The notes under the pieces: model-generated
Told to the model about the DNA's origin: nothing
The model's input: only the letters and a program-made list of their open reading frames with translations
The model's database searches: none
Source of the DNA: a virus
Length of the DNA stretch: 40,470 bases
Virus record (IMG/VR): IMGVR_UViG_3300005529_000436
Location: 1-40,470 of that record
Reading direction: 5' to 3' (one strand)
Shown here: positions 23,780 to 30,458 of the stretch, in pieces
How positions within the stretch are numbered: the stretch's first letter is position 1
Layout: each line of letters starts with the position of its first letter
Position numbers and translations under genes: made by a program

Positions 23780-24613
23780 CTACATGAAGTACGGATTCAG
23801 GCCCAGGCCGTCATCGTCACCATACGATCCGCGGCGATAATCCACGCCCTGCGCGCGCCGCACCATCTCATTGCGCAGCTCGTTGCGCTCTTTGTCCGCA
23901 TCTGCAAAGAGCGAATCGGCCAGCGGGGAACCGAGCCGCCGCGCATAGAGTGCTGAAACACGGAAGGCAACCGCCTCAACCGAATCCAGGATCGGGATGT
24001 AGGTAGTCGTGAAATTGATGTTTGCGCCGTAAAAGGTGGGCAATGACATCCGGAAACGCAGACGCACATCGCGCGTAATCAGCGCACCAGGCATCCAGAT
24101 TCCATCAGTCCGCCATTCCCACAGCCCAAAGGAGTCGTTCTGGTTGCCCGGCGGAATACCGGACTGCGCCTGACTCATGGGCTGAAAGATATCCTGTGTG
24201 CCCGTTGCGCGTTCCCACATGCGTAGTGGCACCAGTAGATTTGAAGGCAGAGCCAGCGAAGAATTCACCTGCTTGCCATCGAAGTAGCCATTGAAGCCGA
24301 TGGACACCTGCGTTTCCGGCGACGGCACGGCCAAACCATACGCGCCATTCACTGGCGTAAGGCCTTCGAGAATGTAGTTGTCTGCGATCAGTGTTGGCGA
24401 TCCCACGTTGCGCAGCCCGCGATAGAGCCACCGCAACGCAGAATTCAGGAATTGCTGCATGGCGGGAGAGATCAGCGGATTATCAACGAAAATCTGGCCC
24501 TCACCGATGGTGCCCGTAGCGCCCGCCTGGTCGTCATTGACCATGGAGCGGACGAGCGAACTGACATCTTCAAGGCTCGGATATGTGTTATTTCCGCCGA
24601 TGAGTGTTGGCAT
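23780..24613 (-). CDS. Head-tail adaptor-type protein
   Basis: 277 residues, SD AAGGAA eight bases upstream. The front (YPSLEDVSSLVRSMVNDDQAG) and PAMQQFLNSALRWLYRGLRNVG resemble adaptor proteins (T7 gp11, P22 gp4 group) that sit under the portal. The middle is beta-rich (ETQVSIGFNGYFDGKQ, VRLRFRMSLPTFYGANI) and helices near the end (DADKERNELRNEMVRRAQG) complete the pattern. It follows the capsid region and precedes the tail genes, where the adaptor is expected. No sequence motif is diagnostic, so the call is by position and fold impression. Confidence 0.6.
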   Translation of the reverse strand: MPTLIGGNNTYPSLEDVSSLVRSMVNDDQAGATGTIGEGQIFVDNPLISPAMQQFLNSALRWLYRGLRNVGSPTLIADNYILEGLTPVNGAYGLAVPSPETQVSIGFNGYFDGKQVNSSLALPSNLLVPLRMWERATGTQDIFQPMSQAQSGIPPGNQNDSFGLWEWRTDGIWMPGALITRDVRLRFRMSLPTFYGANINFTTTYIPILDSVEAVAFRVSALYARRLGSPLADSLFADADKERNELRNEMVRRAQGVDYRRGSYGDDDGLGLNPYFM

Positions 24614-24736
24614 GATGGGAATTCCTTGACTGTGCGACCGTCGGAGTATGTCACCACGGCCTTAATCGCGCCGATTGGATGGGGAGACTCGTGCCACCCG
24701 TGCAGCAACGCAGAAAGGCCGTGGAGCCTGGAACCG

Positions 24737-24976
24737 CTACTGCTGCTGTTCGGGCGCAGACTGTGCGTCCGCTGCATCGTGCGGCATAAGGTCGGCAATC
24801 GCCTTCTTCAGCGATTCGTTGTCCTGTTCGGCTGCGGCAATCGCAGCATTCATGTTGTCGATCTGCTGCAAGGCTCCGATCAGCTTGTTTTCGAGGAAGT
24901 ATTGAAAGATCGCCTGACCCTAAGCAGCGAACTCCTGCTGTAATTCGTGTTGGTACTGCTCTCTACTTTTTGGCAC
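24737..24976 (-). pseudogene. Small coiled-coil gene interrupted by an in-frame amber codon
   Basis: GTG at 24976 has a near-perfect SD (AAAGGAGG, six bases upstream) and lies inside the end of the previous gene. It encodes MPKSREQYQHELQQEFAA, then TAG at 24922-24920, and the same frame continues for 60 residues (GQAIFQYFLENKLIGALQQ, a helical EQDNESLKKAIADL, an EQQQ end) to a TAG at 24739-24737. Both halves read like one 78-residue helical protein. No good restart exists; an ATG at 24853 lacks an SD. This is a nonsense mutation, readthrough or a sequencing error. TAG ends other genes here, so it is not globally reassigned. The remaining 24614-24736 stretch has no convincing gene. Confidence 0.55.
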
Positions 24977-25823
24977 CAGTGGCCTCCTTTGCCTTTGGTT
25001 TTTCCGGCTCCGCCACGTCCTCTGGCTCCCACCACCGCAGATGATCCGGCACGTCATCCTTCGACTTCACGCCAGCCTCAACCGTGCGCTTCCAATCAAT
25101 GACGCAGAGGAATCCATCGGGATGCTTATGGAAGGCCACGCCGGTCTTGATGCCTTCACCGCAGTTCGGGCAGAATGCAGGACGCTCCACGCGCTTATGC
25201 CAGTTCGTCTCCACGCCGAAGTAATCGGCGGCCATGTGGTAATCCATGTTCAGCTCGAACTCAAGCTCCTTCGGGTTCGCCAGTTCCAGTGTCCGTGCCT
25301 TTTCGAGCAGCCCGCGATAGTAGGTTTCCTTCCGCGCAACGGCCTTCTTTACTTCCTCCTCAGTTGGCGGGTAGTTCAGCGACCAGAAAACTCCCTGCTG
25401 CGTCAGATTGTTTCCGTATGCCAGTACAAACTTCGGGTCAAGTCTCAGGTCCTGATCCAGGCTAGTGTTCGAGGGGTTGCAGATGTCCATCGCCACGCGC
25501 CGCGCATCATGAGAGCGCGCAATCAGGTTGCCGTTGTCGTCGTTGTCCGGCTGCTGGAATGGGTGCGCCAGCTTCGTGACGAGCGTCCACGGCTGACCGG
25601 CAGGGCATGCACGGATAATCAGCCTGCGGATATGCGGAGGCAGTTCCACCGTGAATTCACGCCCGGACACGCTGTAGAGATATACGAAGTATTCCGGCTT
25701 GCGGAGCAGATTCGGGTCTACGTGGCTGCTGAAGTTTTTGGAATTCTCGCTGCCAGCGAGCGCCGCGCTGGGTGCCGCATCCGGTGAAAATGTCCGTCCG
25801 AGGGTTGCTGTTGCATCTGCCAT
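24963..25823 (-). CDS. Phage protein with zinc-ribbon-like Cys pair, 286 residues
   Basis: Good SD (AAGGAGA) before the ATG at 25823. The middle (PPHIRRLIIRACPAG, ARRVAMDICNPSN, LDPKFVLAYGNNLTQQGVFWS) looks like a compact phage fold I do not recognise. CPNCGEG near residue 220 forms one zinc half-site with nearby His and Cys (HKHPDGFLC). A charged C terminus rich in Glu, Pro and Lys follows. Gene order (capsid, GroES, two unknowns, adaptor) suggests a head or head-tail joining component. Ends by overlapping the amber-interrupted gene by 14 bases. Confidence 0.6.
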   Translation of the reverse strand: MADATATLGRTFSPDAAPSAALAGSENSKNFSSHVDPNLLRKPEYFVYLYSVSGREFTVELPPHIRRLIIRACPAGQPWTLVTKLAHPFQQPDNDDNGNLIARSHDARRVAMDICNPSNTSLDQDLRLDPKFVLAYGNNLTQQGVFWSLNYPPTEEEVKKAVARKETYYRGLLEKARTLELANPKELEFELNMDYHMAADYFGVETNWHKRVERPAFCPNCGEGIKTGVAFHKHPDGFLCVIDWKRTVEAGVKSKDDVPDHLRWWEPEDVAEPEKPKAKEATGAKK

Positions 25824-25836
25824 TTTTAGAGTCTCC

Positions 25837-26535
25837 TTATGCGCTGTGCTGCGAGAACCCGCGTCCCATGGATCGCACCTTGGCGATGGCCTGGGAGAGG
25901 TTTCGTTCCATCTCTTTCACTTTTTTGTCGATGAGTGGTGTCCGGCATCCCTGCCGGGTAAATGAAACGGCGTTTCCGCCGAAAGCAAGCCGAGCATTCA
26001 GGCGGGCATCTTCGATGATGCGCACCTGCTCCCGGTCCTCGCGCTCTTTCAACTCCATGCGCGCGGCCTTCTTCTTTTCCAGGCTGATGTCACGCGCCTG
26101 CATGACAATCGGCACGACCATGTCCAGAATCAGGTCGTTGAGCGGCATGTGCTCGACCTTCATCTGTCCCTGGGAAAATTCCTTGTGGATGAACTTGAAC
26201 AGGACCTCGTAGCGCCCGGAGTATGGATACTCGCCGAGAATCTGAAGGCCCGTGTCCTCATCATGGTTGCGCAGGTAGTACAGTTCCGGCGTTCCGTATT
26301 CTTCCGGCGATGTCCACTGCATCAGCATCCAGGCGGGTTCGCCGCAGCCTGAAAGCAGATCGCGGTAGCCGTGGAATCCATCTGCCCAGTAACCGCCTGC
26401 GCGAAAGGTTTCCGTCTGCCCCCAGGCAATGCGGAAGTTTGGCTCATCGTAGCGGTTCAAGCCGCCGATCTGCGTCAGGCGCTCCTGAAACTCCTGCGGG
26501 CACTGGTTACGCTCATCCCTACTGAGCAACCACAT
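25837..26535 (-). CDS. Hypothetical head-region protein, 232 residues
   Basis: The ATG at 26535 overlaps the co-chaperonin stop by one base (TGATG). The front half is aromatic and compact (PNFRIAWGQTETFRAGGYW, YRDLLSGCGEPAWMLMQW, GYWADGFHGY). The back half is a charged helix (SLEKKKAARMELKEREDREQVRIIEDARLN). I do not recognise a family. The context, next to the capsid and co-chaperonin genes, suggests an assembly factor or virion protein. Confidence 0.55.
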   Translation of the reverse strand: MWLLSRDERNQCPQEFQERLTQIGGLNRYDEPNFRIAWGQTETFRAGGYWADGFHGYRDLLSGCGEPAWMLMQWTSPEEYGTPELYYLRNHDEDTGLQILGEYPYSGRYEVLFKFIHKEFSQGQMKVEHMPLNDLILDMVVPIVMQARDISLEKKKAARMELKEREDREQVRIIEDARLNARLAFGGNAVSFTRQGCRTPLIDKKVKEMERNLSQAIAKVRSMGRGFSQHSA

Positions 26536-26975
26536 CAGGCCCTGCCCATTGCGGGGATGTGTTCCATCTGCTCTGCTGTGATCTGCGGCTGCTCCACGAG
26601 CAGACGCTCCACGCCCCGGATGTCCTGCACGCGCACCAGCAGAAACTCTTCTCCGTCCTTGCTGAACGGCTCACAGTTGTATTCGCCGAAAAGCACGATG
26701 TCTCCGGGCTTGATGGGCATGTGGAAGACGGCTGCGCCCATCGTTACGAAATCGCCCACCGCAACCACTTCGCCCTTGTTCGACTGCTGGCGGTACTTGT
26801 CAGGAATGGCAATGCCGCCCTTAGTTTCGGAATTGTCTTCCTGAATGCGCTTCACCATCACGCGGTCAAGGATCGGGCGGAACGGCTCATACTGCTGTTT
26901 CGGCTGTTCAGGCTGCTGAGCGTTCTTTTCGCTCATCGCGGCAATCTTCTGGTCAATCTCTTCAAGGGTTTGCAT
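26535..26975 (-). CDS. Phage GroES-like co-chaperonin
   Basis: 146 residues from the ATG at 26975 (GGAG upstream). A helical N-terminal extension of about 30 residues precedes a GroES domain: RPILDRVMVKR (first strands), the mobile-loop region ETKGGIAIPDKYRQQSN with the GGI.(I/L)P anchor, NKGEVVAVGDF, KPGDIVLFGEY and EEFLLVRVQDIRGV. This is clearly the 10-kDa co-chaperonin fold with the GroEL-binding loop intact. It sits directly downstream of the major capsid gene. As with T4 gp31, it probably replaces host GroES on GroEL for folding the capsid protein. That pairing is established for T4 and inferred here. Confidence 0.88.
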   Translation of the reverse strand: MQTLEEIDQKIAAMSEKNAQQPEQPKQQYEPFRPILDRVMVKRIQEDNSETKGGIAIPDKYRQQSNKGEVVAVGDFVTMGAAVFHMPIKPGDIVLFGEYNCEPFSKDGEEFLLVRVQDIRGVERLLVEQPQITAEQMEHIPAMGRA

Positions 26976-26997
26976 GGGAGTCTCCGGGAAAAAGAAA

Positions 26998-27023
26998 CGG
27001 GAGCCTCGGCAAAAAGGCTCCCG
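26998..27023 (-). terminator. Rho-independent terminator after the major capsid gene
   Basis: Stem CGGGAGCCT (26998-27006) pairs with AGGCTCCCG (27015-27023), with an eight-base loop. Leftward it is followed by TTTCTTTTT. It lies between the capsid and the co-chaperonin gene, so it could lower co-chaperonin and tail expression relative to the capsid. Confidence 0.85.
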
Positions 27024-27043
27024 GCTAAGGGTCATGGCAACCG

Positions 27044-28366
27044 TTAGATCGTCGGCACCGCTGCGCCCTGAATGTACAGGCCCGCCTTCGGTGCAGAATT
27101 GGCAAGGTTGAATGCCGCGTTGTAGGCAAACATATGGCTGGTGAGATACGTGCCGTTGGTCGTACCCACGTCCGGCACAGGCACAACCGTCATGCCTCCG
27201 CCGAAGTCGTACAGTTCCAGCGGAATCATCTCGCCGATGTACCAGGTATCCATCAGAAGCAGGTCAATCCTGTTCGGCTGTGCCGTCCAGGACTCGTGAT
27301 ATTCACGGCCGCCGAACGTCTCAGGGAAATACTTCCGCGCCCGGTCGGGAACGGTTTCGCCCTTTTCGATGTTCTGCGTGATCTGCGTGTTGTAGTACAG
27401 GTTCGAGATGGCATACGCCTGCTCGGGAGGCCCGTACCAGATGCCGCTTTTCACGGCCTTGTTGTCAGGCCCGAGAGCGCGGCCCAGCAGCACCTGCGCG
27501 CGCTGCGCAATACCCGGGGTCACCGCTCCGCCATTCAGGTTGATAGTCGGAGTCGAGAGACGGCCCGGATAGTTCGCGCGGTTGATGCCGGCCAGCGTTC
27601 CGGTGTTCGAGTTGACCTGCCATGCGCGAATACCGAGCACGGACGAGCCAACTGCGCCCGAAGAACCAGCGACCATCAGGAAATCGCCTGTCGTTGTGCC
27701 CGCAGGCAAAGCGCCAGCCGAATAGATGGTCTGCGAAACCGGATCGACGAACGAGATGGTAAAGCTCCCGCGCGCCGTTCCGCCTTCAGACGGGAACACC
27801 TGCACCACCTGCTGATCGGTAAAGCAGGCAGCCACGTTCAAGCCCACGATGGACGAAGCAGACTGCCCCGAACCCGTGTTGTTGTTGACGGTGGCCGTCG
27901 AAGGAATCTGGTCGATCGCGCCCGATCCATCGCCATTGATAAGGCCCTCAATGCCCTGCATGGCCTGATCTAACGAATTCTTCAGTTCCTGCGCCTGCAC
28001 ATTGAACAGCCCGCGGTTCTTGCCCTGGGTTGCCCGCTGCGCAAGATACGAAATCTCGCAGACATTGAAGAGGAAGATGGGAGACAGCGCGAAATCCTGC
28101 CAGGACGAGCCGGTTCCACGTAGCAGAGAACTGGCATCACCTGTGCCCTGGGCAATTGCGGCGCCCGCCTGTGCCCGGAAAGGCACACGGAACGAAGGCC
28201 GCGTAACGCCACCAGCCGCCGTCACATTCGAGACGGGGATTGTGGTGGCACGATTCTTAAAGAGAGAGTATGCAGTGGTGCCTTTGAAGATGAGGTCTGG
28301 AATGTCTTTTGAAAAAGCTTCCAGCTCAACTGCTTCCACCGCCGATTCAACAAGGGGATTCGGCAT
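27044..28366 (-). CDS. Major capsid protein (HK97-like)
   Basis: 440 residues, SD AGGAAA seven bases upstream. The front helix (VESAVEAVELEAFSKDIPDLIF), the VTRPSFRVPFRAQ strand, FNVCEISYLAQRATQ and the ANSAPKAGLYIQG C terminus fit podovirus-type capsid proteins. A long central insertion (about 160-290, Ser/Gly/Thr-rich, with ATVNNNTGSGQS and QVVQVFPSEGGTARGSFTI) is probably an extra surface domain. It follows the scaffold gene and is enclosed by a terminator downstream, as expected for the most abundant virion protein. The fold call rests on context and these segments. Confidence 0.8.
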   Translation of the reverse strand: MPNPLVESAVEAVELEAFSKDIPDLIFKGTTAYSLFKNRATTIPVSNVTAAGGVTRPSFRVPFRAQAGAAIAQGTGDASSLLRGTGSSWQDFALSPIFLFNVCEISYLAQRATQGKNRGLFNVQAQELKNSLDQAMQGIEGLINGDGSGAIDQIPSTATVNNNTGSGQSASSIVGLNVAACFTDQQVVQVFPSEGGTARGSFTISFVDPVSQTIYSAGALPAGTTTGDFLMVAGSSGAVGSSVLGIRAWQVNSNTGTLAGINRANYPGRLSTPTINLNGGAVTPGIAQRAQVLLGRALGPDNKAVKSGIWYGPPEQAYAISNLYYNTQITQNIEKGETVPDRARKYFPETFGGREYHESWTAQPNRIDLLLMDTWYIGEMIPLELYDFGGGMTVVPVPDVGTTNGTYLTSHMFAYNAAFNLANSAPKAGLYIQGAAVPTI

Positions 28367-28503
28367 GACCGTTTCCTGAAATTGATCTCGACAGCCCTGA
28401 GTCAGGGGGCTTCGGGGTGGAGTCTCCGATTATGTTGCAGTGCTACAGGTGCGGGGCTGCTAGTTTAACGACACATTGCGGTCGGACCCGCGCCCGCGGA
28501 ACT
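28367..28503. other. 137-bp spacer between scaffold and capsid genes
   Basis: No gene on either strand is convincing. Leftward it holds a CATAAT box (about 28429-28434) without a clear -35, an imperfect hairpin with AGCCC/GGGCT ends (about 28393-28411), and the capsid SD. It could carry a weak internal promoter to raise capsid expression, but I cannot show one. Confidence 0.4.
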
Positions 28504-29826
28504 TTATCGCCAGCTAACGCGCTTGCCGCTCTTCAGAGTGGCGCGCCCTTGGACCAAATCCATGTCGCTGGTCTTGTCGTAATCGATCAGGCTGCGATCC
28601 GGCTTCTGCGCCACGCGGACAACTCCGCTGGCCGCCGCGGAGGTGGGCTTGCCCTGCTGCGGTTGCTGTTTCCCGCCGGGTTTGGCTGCTGACCGTTTGC
28701 CGTTCAACGAATTTCCATAGCGGCGCATGACAACACTCTTCGTTGCCTGCTCCGCAATAGCGTCGATCTTGGCGTTGATGAACGATGCGATGCGTTTCGG
28801 GTCTCGGCTCTTCGCCGACAGAAGCGCCTTAATCTGCTTCTGGTAAGACTGGTCACCTTCCATCAGGCGGCTCACTTCATCGATCACGCCCTGCGCCAGA
28901 TCGCGCTTTGCATCCATGCTCAGGTTCAACTGCTTCAGGTAAGGCCCGAGCGCCTTGCCTGTGACCTCATTGAAGTGCTGCGAAGTAGTAGACCGGATAC
29001 CTTCGCGGAAGCTGTTTTCTTCTTTCGTCTGCAGCGCCTTTTCGCGCTCACTCAGTTTCTGCTCGGAAGGATTGACGGCGTTCTTCTTCGCGTTCTGGAC
29101 GGACTGGTTCTGCTCGTTCAGCCAGCCAATCATATTCTTTATCAGCGTCGAAGCTTTGCTCTGTGCTGCTTGCTTAAACTCAGCGCTGGCTCCCGGCATG
29201 TTCGCCATCTCAAACGCCTCGGCAAGCTGCCCCAGCACTGTTCCCAGGCCAGCTCCATTCAGAGCAGCTACCAGGTGCGGCTTTACCATCTCGCCAAAGG
29301 CTTCCGGACTCTGCTGCGCTACGCGGTCGAGGAATGCCGGAGCCAGCTTAACCAGGCCTTCGCCGGCGATCTCTGCCACGCGGTCAAGCACGGAAGCATC
29401 ACCCGAAGCCAGCAGCGCGTCTACTTCCTCCATATCCGCGATACGACCCTGAATGTCCGCAATGCCATCTTGTCCGCCGATGGCTTGCAACGCTGCGCTG
29501 GCTGCGCGCGCATCTTCTACTTTCGGGAAAACCTGTTTGTACGCCTGGTAGCGAAAGTATCCATCGCCAAGCTCCTTGATGGTTCCGGCCTGTGCAGGAT
29601 CGGCCTCTTTCGCCGTCTTCAGGAATGAGCGGACCTGTGCGGGAAGTTTGCGGCCATCAATGGCGCCTTCGCCTTCACCCTGCTTGCCGCCTTCGCCGTC
29701 TCCGGTTCCGTCATCCTCGACCGTCTCTGTGTCTTCCAGTCCAGTTTCTACAGGCTCTTCGACCACATCAGTTTCAAGCCCATCTACTGGCGTATCCATC
29801 ACGCTCGTTGCGTCAAATCCGTCCAT
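28504..29826 (-). CDS. Scaffolding protein
   Basis: 440 residues, SD CAGGAGAC. An acidic, Gly/Glu-rich N terminus (residues about 1-55, with DDGTGDGEGGKQGEGEG) is followed by long helical and Gln/Ala/Lys-rich parts (EQKLSEREKALQTKEENSF, GYFRYQAYKQVFPK) and a basic C terminus (NGKRSAAKPGGKQQPQQGKP, TLKSGKRVSWR). An acidic front, coiled-coil body and basic tail are the usual composition of phage scaffolds, whose basic end binds the capsid subunits. It lies directly upstream of the capsid gene, the classic place. No protease motif was seen. Confidence 0.75.
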   Translation of the reverse strand: MDGFDATSVMDTPVDGLETDVVEEPVETGLEDTETVEDDGTGDGEGGKQGEGEGAIDGRKLPAQVRSFLKTAKEADPAQAGTIKELGDGYFRYQAYKQVFPKVEDARAASAALQAIGGQDGIADIQGRIADMEEVDALLASGDASVLDRVAEIAGEGLVKLAPAFLDRVAQQSPEAFGEMVKPHLVAALNGAGLGTVLGQLAEAFEMANMPGASAEFKQAAQSKASTLIKNMIGWLNEQNQSVQNAKKNAVNPSEQKLSEREKALQTKEENSFREGIRSTTSQHFNEVTGKALGPYLKQLNLSMDAKRDLAQGVIDEVSRLMEGDQSYQKQIKALLSAKSRDPKRIASFINAKIDAIAEQATKSVVMRRYGNSLNGKRSAAKPGGKQQPQQGKPTSAAASGVVRVAQKPDRSLIDYDKTSDMDLVQGRATLKSGKRVSWR

Positions 29827-29840
29827 TGTCGAGTCTCCTG

Positions 29841-30458
29841 TTAGCTGCCATAGTTTGCCGGTTCCGGCTTGCCGAATACCGGCTCAATTTCGTATCCGTC
29901 CGCAGTCGCATAGATCGCGCAGACACCACCAGGCTTCACCGTCTCGCCCGTTTCCGGTTCACCGCCACGTTCACCGCGCACCAGATTTTCGAGCACAGTC
30001 ACATTCGAGGTGTGGGCAAAGAAAACAGTCAGGCCATCTGTCTTTGCCCGCCGCAGTTCACGGTCATAAAACTCATAAGCGCGCTCTTCAAACTCCTGCA
30101 GGCTTTCGCCGTTGGGAATCTTGATCTCTGCGTTCTCGACGAAGAGTTTCAGCGCGGGCATGTTTTCGCCTTTGTCAGTGCCGCTCAGAACGCCTACATG
30201 CCACGGCAAAAGCCCGCGGTCCTGCGTAATGGGCAAGTTCGCTGGCAATGCGAAGGTTTCAGCCGTCACCACCGCACGGAAGAGAGGACTGCTGATGACA
30301 CGCTGAATCGGGAACTGTGACAGAAATTCCGCCGCAGCCTGTGCCTGCTGCTCCCCGATCTCATCGAGCGGCACATCGATCCATCCGCGAAAGCAGTTGT
30401 TTGCGTTCAGCTTCGTTTCCCCGTGCCGGCAGATCAGCGCCACCAACTTACCGGGCAT
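29841..30458 (-). CDS. Histidine phosphatase (phosphoglycerate-mutase-like)
   Basis: 205 residues, ATG directly after the portal stop (TAGATG). RHGET at 11-15 holds the phospho-acceptor His12 and Arg11. SSPLFRA gives Arg61, GESLQEF (about 118-124) fits the acidic proton donor region, and FFAHTSN holds the second His (H149). All key residues of the superfamily are present, so it is probably an active phosphatase rather than a structural relative. Its substrate is unknown. It sits between portal and scaffold, inside the head assembly genes, which is unusual and may be a late metabolic function. Confidence 0.85.
   Translation of the reverse strand: MPGKLVALICRHGETKLNANNCFRGWIDVPLDEIGEQQAQAAAEFLSQFPIQRVISSPLFRAVVTAETFALPANLPITQDRGLLPWHVGVLSGTDKGENMPALKLFVENAEIKIPNGESLQEFEERAYEFYDRELRRAKTDGLTVFFAHTSNVTVLENLVRGERGGEPETGETVKPGGVCAIYATADGYEIEPVFGKPEPANYGS

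Noticed and set aside
24472-24798. Minus-strand frame including IKAVVTYSDGRTVKEF
   Set aside because: The segment looks gene-like, but most of the frame overlaps the adaptor and the amber-split gene and lacks a usable start; kept only as a weak possibility.
28417-28692. Plus-strand frame with a CYRCG motif
   Set aside because: It starts in the spacer but runs mostly antisense to the scaffold gene, has no SD and no continuation of a zinc motif.
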